Shown here: piece after piece, positions 1-9,295 of the stretch
How the letters are laid out: every line of letters starts with the position of its first letter
Numbering within the stretch: position 1 is the stretch's first letter
Assembly (NCBI RefSeq): GCF_000177675.1
Contig: NZ_ADGX01000031.1
Coordinates: 1-64,000 of the forward strand
Length of the DNA: 64,000 nucleotides
Source of the DNA: Parafrankia sp. EUN1f
Lineage (GTDB): Bacteria; Actinomycetota; Actinomycetes; Frankiales; Frankiaceae
Reading direction: 5' to 3'
Position numbers and translations under genes: made by a program
Notes under the pieces: model-generated
What the model saw: only the letters and a program-made list of their open reading frames with translations
Told to the model about the DNA's origin: nothing
Database searches by the model: none

Positions 1-147
1 AGTTCTCGTAGACGTACCCGTCGGTGAGGTCGTTCGTCCGCACGACGACCTCGGCGGCGCCCGCGTGCAGGTCCGCGACGATGCTGATCTCCCGCCCGGA
101 GAGGTCGACCAGGTCCCGGGACTCACCCGGAGCGCCGGCCCGCCCGG
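1..147 (-). pseudogene. C-terminal fragment of ArgJ (glutamate N-acetyltransferase), runs off the left edge
   Basis: Read on the minus strand, the first ~147 bases encode a stretch resembling the C-terminus of the arginine-biosynthesis enzyme ArgJ. It has a VDLSGREI segment followed by RTNDLTDGYVYEN, which matches the conserved ArgJ end (TNDLTHxYVxENSAYSS). The last few residues lie outside the window. Upstream of about base 147 the similarity stops, and the P450 gene occupies the opposite strand from 191. No start codon or body of the ~400-residue enzyme is present. I infer a truncated remnant rather than a working gene. The match rests on motif recall, not on an alignment. Confidence 0.5.
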
Positions 148-190
148 ACCTGACACCGATCTCCTGACACCGATCTCGGAGGGAGGACCG

Positions 191-1423
191 ATGGCCTCGA
201 CCCTGCCCGCGGACGACGTCACCCGGATCCTGCTGGATCTGTTCAGCCCGGCGAACCGCGCCGACCCCTACCCGCTGTTCGCGCAGCTGCGCGAGGGCGG
301 GCCGGTACACGAGACGCCGCTCGGCATCCGGCTGGTGACCCGGCACGCGGAATGCACCGCGGTGCTGCAGAACCCGTCCTGGGGGCACAACCAGGGTCCG
401 GACGGCGCGTTCCGGGGCGGCGACTCGTTTCTTTTCATGAACCCGCCGCAGCACACCCGGCTGCGGGGAATGGTCAGCAGGACCTTCACCCCGCGCATGA
501 TCTCGGGGCTGGCGCCGCGCATCGAGCGGCTCGTCGACCAGCTGCTGGACGCGATGGTCGAGGCCGGTGAGACCGATCTGATCGCCGCTCTGGCCTATCC
601 GCTGCCGATGACCATCGTGTGCGAGCTGCTGGGGATTCCCGTCTCCGACTATCCGGTCTTTCACGAGTGGTCGATCGCCATCGCCCGCGGGCTGGACCCG
701 GAAATCCTGCTCAGCCCGGAGGAGAAGACCCGGCGGGACGAGTCGACGGCCGCCTTCTACGACTATTTCCGGGAGCTGGCCCTGTCCCGGCGCGACCAGC
801 CGGCCGGCGATCTGATCAGTGCGCTGGCCGCGGTCGACGAGAACGGTGACGGGCTTTCCGACACCGAGCTGCTCGGCACCGGGAACCTGCTGCTCAACGC
901 CGGCCACGAGACCAGTGTCAATCTGATCGGGAACGGCCTGCTCGCGCTGCTGCGCCACCCGGAGCAGTTCGCCGCCCTGCGCGCCGACCCGCAGCTGGTT
1001 CCCAGCGCCGTCCAGGAGCTGCTCCGTTTCGACGCGCCGATCCAGCTGATCCCCCGCGACGCGCTGACCGAGCTGGAGCTCGCCGGCGAGACGCTGCCGC
1101 CCGGCTCCGGGGTGGCGGTGCTGCTCGCCGCGGCGAACCGTGACCCGGCCGCCTACCCGGACCCGGACCGCCTCGACGTCACCCGCTTCCACGGACGCCA
1201 GGCGGCTCCCCCGCGCCATCTCGCGTTCAGCCTGGGAGTGCATTTCTGCCTCGGTGCCGGGCTGGCCCTGCTGGAGATGGAGACACTGCTGCGCCGCCTG
1301 ATCGAGCGGGGAATCACCATCGACCCGCTCACCGACGAGCCGGCCTTCAAGCCGAACGTGATCCTTCGCGGGCCGGAACGCCTTCCCGTCTCGGTACACG
1401 AACCGGCTCCGCGGCGGGCGTAG
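191..1423 (+). CDS. Cytochrome P450
   Basis: A 410-residue bacterial cytochrome P450, a soluble heme monooxygenase that needs ferredoxin and reductase partners, neither of which is encoded nearby. The hallmarks are in order: the I-helix oxygen-activation motif AGHET near residue 237, the ExxR motif as ELLR near 276, and the heme-ligand loop FSLGVHFCLG with Cys 353. Length is normal for the family. I chose ATG 191 because a strong ribosome site (GGAGGGAGGA) lies just upstream; the 42 codons open before it look like antisense shadow of the argJ fragment. The substrate cannot be predicted. It stands alone on this strand, 14 bp from the convergent ABC permease gene. Confidence 0.93.
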   Translation: MASTLPADDVTRILLDLFSPANRADPYPLFAQLREGGPVHETPLGIRLVTRHAECTAVLQNPSWGHNQGPDGAFRGGDSFLFMNPPQHTRLRGMVSRTFTPRMISGLAPRIERLVDQLLDAMVEAGETDLIAALAYPLPMTIVCELLGIPVSDYPVFHEWSIAIARGLDPEILLSPEEKTRRDESTAAFYDYFRELALSRRDQPAGDLISALAAVDENGDGLSDTELLGTGNLLLNAGHETSVNLIGNGLLALLRHPEQFAALRADPQLVPSAVQELLRFDAPIQLIPRDALTELELAGETLPPGSGVAVLLAAANRDPAAYPDPDRLDVTRFHGRQAAPPRHLAFSLGVHFCLGAGLALLEMETLLRRLIERGITIDPLTDEPAFKPNVILRGPERLPVSVHEPAPRRA

Positions 1424-1437
1424 GCGCGGGCGCCGGG

Positions 1438-2454
1438 TCAGAAGTTGCGGCGCCGGAAGGAGGCCGCCGCGACGCTCCAGACCAGGACCACCCAGACCAC
1501 CGCCCACGCCAGATAGGCGGCGGTCAGCGAATGCACGCTGAGGAACGGGAAGGCCTCGAACTCACCCGCGGCGAACCTGTGCAGCACCGACGGGTCCTGG
1601 AAGCCGCGCATCGCCCCGCGCCAGAGTCCGTCGGTGGGCAGCAGGATTCGTGAGACGGTGCCGACCCGTTCCACGGCCTCGTTGTCGAGTGCCGCGCCCA
1701 CACCGCCGATCACCCCGGCGACCCAGGCCGACCCGAACAGCCCGATGGAGACCACGCCGGAGGCCATCGGCGACACCGCGGTCGACAGCAGGACGGCGAG
1801 GGTCAGCAGCACGATCACCTGGGCGGCGAGCAGAGCCAGCGCCGTCGCCGGCTCCGGCGGCCAGTAGCCGGACGTCGCCAGCACGACCAGGCACTGCGCG
1901 AGGCCGGCGAGCACCACGTAGACGGTGCCGAACACGACCAGCCCGAGCCATTTTCCGAGCAGGAACGCCGAGCGCCGGATCGGCCGGGCGAGCATCGCCA
2001 GCGCGATGCCCGACTCCGTCTCACCGGCGAGGGTGGGGCCGGCGAGGAAGGCGGTGCCCAGGGCCGCGATCAGGCTGAAGCCGAACATCACCAGGTTGAG
2101 GATCTGGGAGCAGGCCATCAGCTTCTCGCCGGAGGTGAGCCCGCCGTCGTCGGCCGCGGCGCCGAGCTGGGAGAACCCCCAGGCGCTGAGCGCCAGCAGC
2201 AGGACGGTGAGCACCCCCAGCGCACGCATCACCTTGCGCCGCGACGCCTCCCGCAGGGTGAGCCCGGCGATGGTGAGCACCGTCCGGACTGGCATCAGCC
2301 GCTCCGGAGTCGTCCGGGGTGCCGTCCGCCCCGGCGCCGGCTGGGTCGGTGTCGGCTGGGTCGGTGTCGGCTGGGTCGGTGTCGGCTTCCTGGCCTGCGT
2401 CGGCTGCGTCGCCTGCGCGGCCTGCGCGGCCTGCGCGGCCTGCTGCGTTGTCAA
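1438..2454 (-). CDS. ABC-2 type transporter permease
   Basis: A 338-residue ABC-2 family membrane subunit with about six hydrophobic segments. It should form the pore of an exporter with the ATPase encoded just upstream. The ATG at 2454 overlaps the ATPase stop as ATGA, so the two are translationally coupled. The first ~45 residues are low complexity: an Ala-Gln run, then TQPTP repeated four times, produced by an 18-base tandem repeat around 2340-2390. A second possible start is the Met of MPVRTVLTIAG, where the family-like sequence begins. The substrate is unknown. Association with an ECF sigma/anti-sigma pair suggests an envelope-stress or self-protection exporter (inference). Confidence 0.88.
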   Translation of the reverse strand: MTTQQAAQAAQAAQATQPTQARKPTPTQPTPTQPTPTQPAPGRTAPRTTPERLMPVRTVLTIAGLTLREASRRKVMRALGVLTVLLLALSAWGFSQLGAAADDGGLTSGEKLMACSQILNLVMFGFSLIAALGTAFLAGPTLAGETESGIALAMLARPIRRSAFLLGKWLGLVVFGTVYVVLAGLAQCLVVLATSGYWPPEPATALALLAAQVIVLLTLAVLLSTAVSPMASGVVSIGLFGSAWVAGVIGGVGAALDNEAVERVGTVSRILLPTDGLWRGAMRGFQDPSVLHRFAAGEFEAFPFLSVHSLTAAYLAWAVVWVVLVWSVAAASFRRRNF

Positions 2455-3470
2455 CGGTCTCCCTCCGGCTGACCGGCGGCGCCGGTTCGCAGAATGCCGA
2501 GCAGGCGTTCCTCCAGGCTGATCCGCGCCGGCTCGACCGCGTGCACCCGCACGCCCAGGCCGACCAGCTCGGCGACCAGCCCAGGAACGACGTCCCCGCT
2601 GCCCCCGGTGGCACCGGTGGCGCCGGCCTCGTCGGGCGGCAGGGCCACGGTGTACCAGTCGCCGGACTGTTCGACCCGGCCGACGTCGGCGAGACGTCGC
2701 TGCGCCGCCGGTGGGACGTCGGTGAGCCGCAGCCGCAGCTCACGCTGGCCGAGGAGCTCCGCCAGGGTGCCGGCGGCCGCGACCCGGCCGTGGTCGAGGA
2801 TCACGACGCGGTCGCAGACCCTTTCGACCTCGCCGATCAGATGCGAGTTCAGCAGCACCGCGACGCCCCGCGAACGCAGGTCCAGCACGATGTCACGGAC
2901 GTCGGCGCGCCCCAGCGGGTCCAGCGCGCTGGTCGGTTCGTCCAGGATGACGAGCTCGGGGCGGGCGACCAGCGCGACCGCCAGCCCCAGCCGCTGCTGC
3001 ATGCCCTTGGAGAAGCCGCCCACCCGGTCGTCGGTGCGGCCCGCGAGGCCGACCAGGCCGAGGCAGTCACGCCGCTCCCCGGCGGTGACGTCGGCGCCGG
3101 AAAGCCTGATGTGCAGGGCCATCACCTCGGACGCACTGAGCCACGGCTGGTATCGGAACAGCTCCGGCAGGTAGCCGACCCGGGCTCGCGCGGCCGGGTC
3201 GGTCGCCGGCCGCCCGAGCAGCAGCACCTCGCCGGCGTCCGGGCGGACCAGGCCGAGGAGCATTTTGATCACCGACGTCTTGCCGGCTCCGTTGGGCCCC
3301 AGCAGGCCGACCACCTGCCCGCGGCCGACCTCCAGGGAGACGTCCTCGACCGCGGTGCGGCGACCGTACCGCTTGTTCAGTCCCGAGGCCCACACGGCGG
3401 ACGACGGTCGCAGGTCCCCGACCAGTCGTGCCGCCGCGTCGAGCGCGGGTCCTTCGGCGATTGTGGTCAA
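2451..3470 (-). CDS. ABC transporter ATP-binding protein
   Basis: The nucleotide-binding subunit of the exporter, 339 residues. Walker A reads GPNGAGKTS, the signature is FSKGMQQ in place of LSGGQ, and Walker B reads LVILDEPTSALD. The C-terminal ~100 residues form the extra domain typical of ABC-2 ATPases (NatA/CcmA-like). I place the start at TTG 3470, preceded by GGGAG. It overlaps the anti-sigma stop as TTGA, and its own stop overlaps the permease start as ATGA. The longer open frame back to 3530 lies inside the anti-sigma gene. The order sigma, anti-sigma, ATPase, permease with overlaps at every junction indicates one transcript. Confidence 0.9.
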   Translation of the reverse strand: MTTIAEGPALDAAARLVGDLRPSSAVWASGLNKRYGRRTAVEDVSLEVGRGQVVGLLGPNGAGKTSVIKMLLGLVRPDAGEVLLLGRPATDPAARARVGYLPELFRYQPWLSASEVMALHIRLSGADVTAGERRDCLGLVGLAGRTDDRVGGFSKGMQQRLGLAVALVARPELVILDEPTSALDPLGRADVRDIVLDLRSRGVAVLLNSHLIGEVERVCDRVVILDHGRVAAAGTLAELLGQRELRLRLTDVPPAAQRRLADVGRVEQSGDWYTVALPPDEAGATGATGGSGDVVPGLVAELVGLGVRVHAVEPARISLEERLLGILRTGAAGQPEGDR

Positions 3471-4663
3471 CGCAGCTCCCTGGCGACGGTGAGGATCTCG
3501 TTCTCGGACAGCGAGCCGGCGACGGCGCACACCACGCCGCCCTGCACCCAGACGACCGCGGCGAGAGTGCCGTCGCGGCTGGTCAGCGCGGTGGCGGGAA
3601 TACCGTTGACCTTGACCTGCCGGGTGGTGGCCTCCGCGGTGGGCACCGGCAGCGGCAGGGTCGAGCCGTCAGCGGCGAAGGTGCGCAGCTGGGCCGCGAC
3701 GTCGGCCGGCAGGCCGGGCAGCGACAGTATGTAGTCGCGGACCGTCTCGAACGGGACGCCGGTCGAGAACGCCCGGGGCGCGACGGCACGGGCGACGACG
3801 AGGCCGGGCGCCCCGGAGCCGGAGGACCAGACCCGGGCCACGCCGGGGCCGGCGACCATCCGCACTCGGGTGCCGTCCAGGCCCGGGGGTACCGGCGGCA
3901 GCGTCTCGCCCTCGTCGGCCGCAGTGCGGGCGGCTCGTTGCGCCGAGAAGGTGAACACCGCCTCGACCTGGTCGATCGTCTCGTAGACCGGCTCACCGGC
4001 GATGCCGGCCGGCAGTCTGGTCACGGCGGGCAGGTCGAGGCCGGTCCGCCTGGTGGCGGTGGCCGCGGAGTCCACGTCGCGCAGGTCGGGTTCACTGGCC
4101 ATGTCGAGGTCGCCGTAGGCGCCCAGGTCGGGCAGCGCGACGAGGTCCTCGGGGCCCAGGCCGATCACCGCGACCCGTTCGGTCTGGAAGATCTGCAGCC
4201 AGCCGTTCGCGGCGGCGGTGCCGGCGCCGGCGAGAACCGCGGCCGCGACCAGCGCGGCGACGGCCGGGCGACCCGCGAACCGCCGCCCGAACGACGGCCG
4301 ACCGGTACGCGGACGGGCGTGCGGGCGGCGACGCTCGCCGGCGGACGCCTTGCGCCCTGTTCCCGTGGCGGGCATGGACGCGACCAGGCGCCGCCAGGCG
4401 GCATCGATGTCACCGGCGGCGTGCTCACCCGCGGCGTGCTCACCCACGGCATGCTCGCCGACGGCATGCTCGCCCGCGGTGTGCTCGCCGCCCGCGGGAA
4501 CGGCGAAGGACAGTGCGGCGTGGACGGCGTCGGCGTCGGCGCGCATGGTGGCCAGCACGGCCAGGCAGCGTGGGCAGGCGGCGGTGTGCTCGCGGTCGGC
4601 GTCGGTCACTCCGGCCGGCTCGTCGAGCAGCCGGCGCAGCACGCCGTCAGACGTGTGACCCAT
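3467..4663 (-). CDS. Anti-sigma factor with N-terminal zinc-binding domain
   Basis: A 398-residue membrane-anchored anti-sigma factor. The N-terminus carries the HxxxCxxC zinc-binding motif (His26, Cys30, Cys33) typical of the ZAS/zf-HC2 domain that holds an ECF sigma factor. Residues near 70-95 hold a repetitive AVGEHA/AGEHA stretch. One transmembrane segment near residues 130-150 (AALVAAAVLAGAGTAA) leads to a large C-terminal domain, predicted extracytoplasmic, with no family I recognise. The gene starts 17 bp inside the upstream sigma gene, so they are coupled, and this arrangement identifies its partner. The signal sensed is unknown. Confidence 0.82.
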   Translation of the reverse strand: MGHTSDGVLRRLLDEPAGVTDADREHTAACPRCLAVLATMRADADAVHAALSFAVPAGGEHTAGEHAVGEHAVGEHAAGEHAAGDIDAAWRRLVASMPATGTGRKASAGERRRPHARPRTGRPSFGRRFAGRPAVAALVAAAVLAGAGTAAANGWLQIFQTERVAVIGLGPEDLVALPDLGAYGDLDMASEPDLRDVDSAATATRRTGLDLPAVTRLPAGIAGEPVYETIDQVEAVFTFSAQRAARTAADEGETLPPVPPGLDGTRVRMVAGPGVARVWSSGSGAPGLVVARAVAPRAFSTGVPFETVRDYILSLPGLPADVAAQLRTFAADGSTLPLPVPTAEATTRQVKVNGIPATALTSRDGTLAAVVWVQGGVVCAVAGSLSENEILTVARELR

Positions 4664-5321
4664 GGCGGTTCAGCTCCTTGCGTAGTGCCGACTCGGCGCG
4701 GCGCACCGTGGTGCCGATGCTGGTCGGGGACAGATCGAGGGCGGCGGCGACGTCGGCGTAGCTCAGGCCGCTGTGACGCAGGACCAGCGCCACCGCCTGG
4801 GTGCGGGGAAGCTGGGCGAGGGCGGCGCGCACCCGGCGGTGTTCGTCCCGCCGGACCACGGCGTCGGCCACATCCGGCACGGTGGCGTGCTCGGCCGTGG
4901 CGGCGGCTTCCTCCCGCCCGGTGCGGCGACGATGCGAGCGGATGGTGTTCAGCGCGGTGTGGGCGGCGGCGACGCAGAGCCAGCCGCGGGCCCGGGCCCC
5001 GGGAACCGAGCAGCCGCTGAACGACAGGAAGACCTCCTGGGCGACGTCCTCTGCCTGATCCCGGTCGCCGAGCACACGGGCGGCCACGCCGACGACCACC
5101 TGGTAGTCACGCCGGAACACCTCGTCGAGGTCAGGCCGCACCGCTGCCGCCTCGCCCGCCGCCTCTCCGCGCGCCGGGCGGGATCGCGCCACCCGGGCGC
5201 CCCTCCCGCCGCCGGCGGAGATGCCCCCTTCGCCGCCTCGACGGGCCGCGGTGACGGCAGCCGCCCCGGGGCCCGCCAGGACAGGGACACCCGCCGCCTG
5301 CCTGTGCCGAATCAGGTCCAT
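4647..5321 (-). CDS. ECF-type RNA polymerase sigma factor
   Basis: A ~224-residue ECF sigma factor. Region 2 lies around DEVFRRDYQVVVGVA and DQAEDVAQEVFLSF. Region 4 has the helix-turn-helix LSYADVAAALDLSPTSIGTT followed by a basic RRAESALRKEL helix. ATG 5321 is my choice; the frame is open to 5531, but that extension is low-complexity HLPHLPH sequence and the upstream Shine-Dalgarno is weak either way. The first ~45 residues after ATG 5321 are Gly/Ala/Arg-rich, so a later start is possible. It heads a four-gene operon with its anti-sigma and an ABC exporter and probably activates that operon (inference). Confidence 0.87.
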   Translation of the reverse strand: MDLIRHRQAAGVPVLAGPGAAAVTAARRGGEGGISAGGGRGARVARSRPARGEAAGEAAAVRPDLDEVFRRDYQVVVGVAARVLGDRDQAEDVAQEVFLSFSGCSVPGARARGWLCVAAAHTALNTIRSHRRRTGREEAAATAEHATVPDVADAVVRRDEHRRVRAALAQLPRTQAVALVLRHSGLSYADVAAALDLSPTSIGTTVRRAESALRKELNRHGSHV

Positions 5322-5505
5322 ACCCACACAGCACCGCCCGGCGCGCGAATGTGACACACAGCCGCGCCCTTGTGCGACCGAAGGTCGCTGCGGGAGCCAC
5401 GGGAGCCGCGGGCGATGCGGGAGGTGCGGGAGGTGCGGGAGGTGCCGACCGCGATCGGATCCGGTGACGCGGAACACAGGCCGCCAGCGTGAGGTTGCGC
5501 TGTGC

Positions 5506-6333
5506 ATGGTCACTCTCGGATCCCTTGGCATCGCCGCCTCCAGCCTGCCGACTGACGGGCCCGACGCTGAAGTCGCCTTCGCGCGCGAAGCGGAGGCGGC
5601 GGGCTACTCGACACTTTGGCTGGCCGGAGGCCAGGGCAACAACCTGCCCGTCATCGACCGGGTCGTCCGCGCGTCGGAACGCATCCAGGTCGCCAGCGGC
5701 ATTCTCTCCGTGGACGTGGTGCCTGCCGGCGAGGTCGCGCGGACCTACGCGGACCTGGAGGAGTCCTTCCCCGGCCGGTTCGTCGTCGGCCTCGGTGGCG
5801 CGCACGGTGCCCGGCCGCTGCACACGCTCAACTCCTATCTCGACGTTCTCGACACCGAAAAGCCCGAGGTACCGGCGTCGGCACGGATCCTCGCCGCGCT
5901 CGGCCCGGCGGTCCTGGCGCTCGCCCGGGACCGCGCGGCCGGCGCCTACCCCTTCCTGGTCACTCCCGAGTACGTCGCGCAGGCGCGGGCGACGCTCGGG
6001 GCCGAACCGGCGATCGCCGTCCTGCTCAGCGTCATCCCGGAAAAGGATCCGGCGACCGCGCGGGCCATCGCCGCCGACAACCTCAGATTTCTCAGCACCG
6101 TGCCCGGCTATCGGCGCAGTTTCGGGCGCATGGGATTCACCGAGCCCGAGATCGCGGGTCTCGACGCGAGGCTTCTCGACGCGGTGACGGCGTGGGGCGA
6201 TCTCGACACCATCGTCGCCCGCATCCGCGAATACCAGGCCGCCGGCGCCGACCAGGTCGTTCTGCGGATCAGTACGGGCAGCCAGCCCGCCGGCGAGTGG
6301 CTGGGCAGGTTCGCCGACGCGCTCCTGCCCTGA
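5506..6333 (+). CDS. LLM class flavin-dependent oxidoreductase
   Basis: A 275-residue luciferase-like monooxygenase-fold protein of the short actinobacterial F420-dependent type. It begins TLGSLGIAASSLP and has the barrel motifs AEAAGYSTLWLAGG, ASGILSVDV and FPGRFVVGLGGAHG, with a C-terminal GDLDTIVARIREYQAAGADQ-type helix. ATG 5506 starts where family similarity starts; the frame is open back to 5221, but that part lies opposite the sigma gene. Reduced F420 or FMN is the likely cofactor from family knowledge; the substrate is unknown. It is transcribed divergently from the sigma factor and converges on the PBP gene, 23 bp away. Confidence 0.85.
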   Translation: MVTLGSLGIAASSLPTDGPDAEVAFAREAEAAGYSTLWLAGGQGNNLPVIDRVVRASERIQVASGILSVDVVPAGEVARTYADLEESFPGRFVVGLGGAHGARPLHTLNSYLDVLDTEKPEVPASARILAALGPAVLALARDRAAGAYPFLVTPEYVAQARATLGAEPAIAVLLSVIPEKDPATARAIAADNLRFLSTVPGYRRSFGRMGFTEPEIAGLDARLLDAVTAWGDLDTIVARIREYQAAGADQVVLRISTGSQPAGEWLGRFADALLP

Positions 6334-6356
6334 GCACCGGATCCGGCGGTGAGGGC

Positions 6357-7877
6357 TCAGCAGCGGTCAGCCCATTTCAGGGCGACCAGCGCGGTCCGCA
6401 GCGTGGTGGCGGCGGCCGGGGCCGCGTTCGCGCCTCCGGTGAGATGGCCGCCGGCGGGTGCCTTCAGGTAGACCGCCACCACGACCTCCGGCTTCTCGGC
6501 CGGGGCGAACGCCACCATCCAGGCGTTGGTGTCGGGGTTGGCCGAGGCGGGCCCGGTCTCCGGCGTTCCGGTCTTCGCGGCGACCTGGGCGCAGGGAACA
6601 GCGGCCCTCTTCGCCGTGCCGGCCTTCACGGCCTCGACCATGCCGGTTCGGATCATCTCGGCGTTCTCCGGCGGGATGACCGGCCGCGGCTGACCCGCGG
6701 GTTCCTTCCAGAGGACGGTGCCATCCCGTTCGCCCTGCTCGACGATGTGCGGTGGACGCAGCCGGCCTCCCTCGGCGACAGCCGCGGCGACCAGTGCCAT
6801 CTGCAGCGGCGTCGCGTAGACGCATGCCTGGCCGATGGCCATCTGCTGCGGCAGGCAGCTCCTGTCGTCCCCCGTGTGGGACTCGATGGAGGACACGGCG
6901 ACCGGCAGGCCGTCCAGGTCACAGTGGTCCTTCCCGATCGGCTCCAGCCCCAGGGTTCGGCAGGCTGGTGCTCCATCGGGCTTCTCCGCGGGGTCGGTGC
7001 CGGGCATACGGAACCCGAAGGCGGCCGCCTCCTGGGTGATGCGCTCCGGGCCGAGGTCCTCGCCGATCAGGGCGAAGGCGGTGTTGCAGGACTGGCGCAG
7101 CGCGTCCACCAGGGCCGGGATCCCGATCATGTCCCTGGCCGGGCATCTGTCACCGCCGAAGTTCCGCAGCGAATGGCCGTCCGGCAGGGGCAGGCTGGTG
7201 TGGGGCGCCAGGGGCAGGTCGTTCAGCCCGGCCGGGTCGATCGCGGCGGCGGTGACGATTTTGAACACCGAGCCGGGCTGGCTGGCGTCTCCGGTGACGG
7301 TGGTCGCGAGGCCGTCGTCGGCGGCGATGGCCAGCACACCGCCGGTGCGTGGGTCCAGGGCCACGACCGCGCCGCGGGCTCCCGGGGCGGCCTGCTTCGC
7401 CTCCGCCAGCGCGCGGACCGCCGCCTCCTGAATCTCGGCGTTGTACGACGTCCGCACGTCGGCGGGCTGGCATCGCTGCCCCAGCAGACCGCGTGGGCCG
7501 GCCAGGCCCTCCTCCGGCCGGGTGCCGCATTCGAGCTGCAGCGCCCAGGTGTTCTCCAGCCCGGTGCCGTCGGTGTCCTTCCTGGACGGCCGGAAATCAC
7601 CGACGGGCAGGCCCGTGGACGTCCCGTGGCGGGTGGCGTCGACGCCGGACCCAACCGTTGCGGCCAGGACCAGGCCGTCGGCGGAGAGGATCCGGCCCCG
7701 GTTGAACGTCGCCCGCTCGGTGCGGGCGATCCCGCGGCTGCGGTCGTGGTCGTCCAGCCAGGCGCCGGCGGTGAGCAGCTGCGCGTTCAGCAGCGAGCCG
7801 GCGGTGACGAGTGCCAGCAGCCCGGCGAGTGCCGGCGCCCGCCAGGTCAGCGGCGACCGACGCCGGGCTCTCGTCAC
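6357..7877 (-). CDS. Class B penicillin-binding protein (D,D-transpeptidase)
   Basis: A 506-residue PbpA-like transpeptidase that cross-links peptidoglycan. A short cytoplasmic basic N-terminus and one membrane anchor (about residues 14-36) precede the pedestal region and the transpeptidase domain. Catalytic motifs are all visible: SVFK with nucleophile Ser203 and Lys206, SCN at 263-265, and KTG at 435-437. GTG 7877 overlaps the stop of the upstream SEDS gene as GTGA, so the polymerase and its cognate transpeptidase are made together. Unusually, this pair is coupled to a GTPase/kinase cluster rather than to the pstP/pknB operon. It looks like an accessory paralogue (inference), since housekeeping FtsI/PbpA are normally in other operons. 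Confidence 0.92.
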   Translation of the reverse strand: MTRARRRSPLTWRAPALAGLLALVTAGSLLNAQLLTAGAWLDDHDRSRGIARTERATFNRGRILSADGLVLAATVGSGVDATRHGTSTGLPVGDFRPSRKDTDGTGLENTWALQLECGTRPEEGLAGPRGLLGQRCQPADVRTSYNAEIQEAAVRALAEAKQAAPGARGAVVALDPRTGGVLAIAADDGLATTVTGDASQPGSVFKIVTAAAIDPAGLNDLPLAPHTSLPLPDGHSLRNFGGDRCPARDMIGIPALVDALRQSCNTAFALIGEDLGPERITQEAAAFGFRMPGTDPAEKPDGAPACRTLGLEPIGKDHCDLDGLPVAVSSIESHTGDDRSCLPQQMAIGQACVYATPLQMALVAAAVAEGGRLRPPHIVEQGERDGTVLWKEPAGQPRPVIPPENAEMIRTGMVEAVKAGTAKRAAVPCAQVAAKTGTPETGPASANPDTNAWMVAFAPAEKPEVVVAVYLKAPAGGHLTGGANAAPAAATTLRTALVALKWADRC

Positions 7878-9295
7878 GTAACGGCCGGCCGCGCCGGTTG
7901 GACCGGCAGCGGCGGGACCGGGGTGGGGGCGGTGGAGCCAGCGGGCCGCGGGCCGGCGCAGCCCGCGGCCAGTCCCACGATGCCGAGCACCACCAGCATG
8001 GACGTCCCACCGGCCGAGAGCAGCGGGGTGGTGATGCCGGAGATCGGCAGCACCCTGGTCGTCGCCAGCGCCGGCCAGACGATGTTGGCGGCCAGCATGA
8101 CGGAAAGCCCGACCAGCCAGGCCCGCAGCCAGGACTCCTCACCGGCCCGCCGGGCCAGCCGGAACAGCTGGATGAGCAGCAGTGCGTACAGGGCGCCGGT
8201 CAGCAGGGTGCCGACGAGGCCGAGCTCCTCGCCGAGCACGGCGAGGATGAAGTCGTTCTGGCGCTCGGTGCCGATGCTGTCCACCCGGCCGAGGCCCGGC
8301 CCGGCGCCGAGCAGCCCGCCGCGGGCGTAGGCGAGCAGCGCCTTCCCGGGCTGTTGCAGCGCCTTGCCCGGGCCGTGTTCGCCCATGTAGAAGGGGTCTT
8401 TCCAGAGGGCGAGCCGGTCGCCCAGCACGCCGACGCCCAACAGCATCGCGACCGCTGCCAGCGCCGCGAAGGAGACGGTCGCCGCCGCGGCGTAGCGCCA
8501 GCGGCCGGTGAGGTGGACGACCAGGCCGACGATGCCGATGAAGAGCACCACCGCCGGCCCGAGGTCGGAGAGCTTGACGAAGAGTCCGGTGGCCACCACG
8601 GCCGGTACCAGCGCGTACTCGATCAGCGCCCGGCCGGCCCCGGGGGGCCGGTAGGAGCCGAACAGGCGGGGGGCGTCCGGCGGCGCCTTCAGCTGGAACG
8701 CGATCCAGCCGAGCAGGCTGAACCGGAACACCTCGGTCGGCTGGACGTGCAGCGGGCCCAGCGTGAGGCCGATCTGGGCGCCCCGCTCGATGGGTGCTCT
8801 CAGCGCCAGCACACCGGACACGACCACCAGGATGAGCAGCGCGTTACCGGTGCGCCCGTTCCGCTTGATCCACCGGTTTCGCGCCGGGCCCTCCCGGCGC
8901 CGGTCGGTCTGCGCCAGCGACCGGCCCAGGTAGAACAGCCCGACGCCGACGGCGACGGCGACCAGGTAGGCGCCGAGCGAGATCTGGTCCCCGACACCGA
9001 CGCGCATCCGCAGGACGAACCCGAGCGCCGTGAGCGCCTGGACGGTGACCACCAGCAGGCCGAGGGCCGGGTCGCGGACGCGGCGGGCGCCCCGGAGCAG
9101 GAGCACCGTGATCACGGTGTGGAGGGCGACGGTGGCCACGGCCCACATCGGGTCCACCATGACCGGCCGGTGCCACCAGAGGGCGAAGACCAGCGCGGCG
9201 AAGAGCAGGCCCGGCCACGCGGCATGCGAGGGCGTGACCGTGTCCCGCGACCGCCGTCCGCCCACGGTGCCGACACCCGTGGCGGCGGTTCTCAC
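7874..9295 (-). CDS. SEDS-family peptidoglycan glycosyltransferase (FtsW/RodA type)
   Basis: A 473-residue polytopic membrane protein of the FtsW/RodA/SpoVE family, which polymerises lipid II with a class B PBP. Family motifs include QPTEVFRF, LSDLGPAVVLF, NDFILAVLGEELG and the C-terminal LPISGITTPLLSAGGTS. I start it at GTG 9295, which overlaps the stop of the GAP1-like gene as GTGA; the 834-codon open frame further upstream is antisense shadow of that gene. About eleven or more hydrophobic segments are visible, as expected. Position between a GTPase-associated protein and its PBP implies its synthesis is tied to the signalling genes upstream. Confidence 0.92.
   Translation of the reverse strand: MRTAATGVGTVGGRRSRDTVTPSHAAWPGLLFAALVFALWWHRPVMVDPMWAVATVALHTVITVLLLRGARRVRDPALGLLVVTVQALTALGFVLRMRVGVGDQISLGAYLVAVAVGVGLFYLGRSLAQTDRRREGPARNRWIKRNGRTGNALLILVVVSGVLALRAPIERGAQIGLTLGPLHVQPTEVFRFSLLGWIAFQLKAPPDAPRLFGSYRPPGAGRALIEYALVPAVVATGLFVKLSDLGPAVVLFIGIVGLVVHLTGRWRYAAAATVSFAALAAVAMLLGVGVLGDRLALWKDPFYMGEHGPGKALQQPGKALLAYARGGLLGAGPGLGRVDSIGTERQNDFILAVLGEELGLVGTLLTGALYALLLIQLFRLARRAGEESWLRAWLVGLSVMLAANIVWPALATTRVLPISGITTPLLSAGGTSMLVVLGIVGLAAGCAGPRPAGSTAPTPVPPLPVQPARPAVT

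Noticed and set aside
5616..8330. 904-codon plus-strand open frame
   Set aside because: Crosses the LLM and PBP genes; composition is GC-rich shadow with no domain, while the opposite strand has full PBP motifs.
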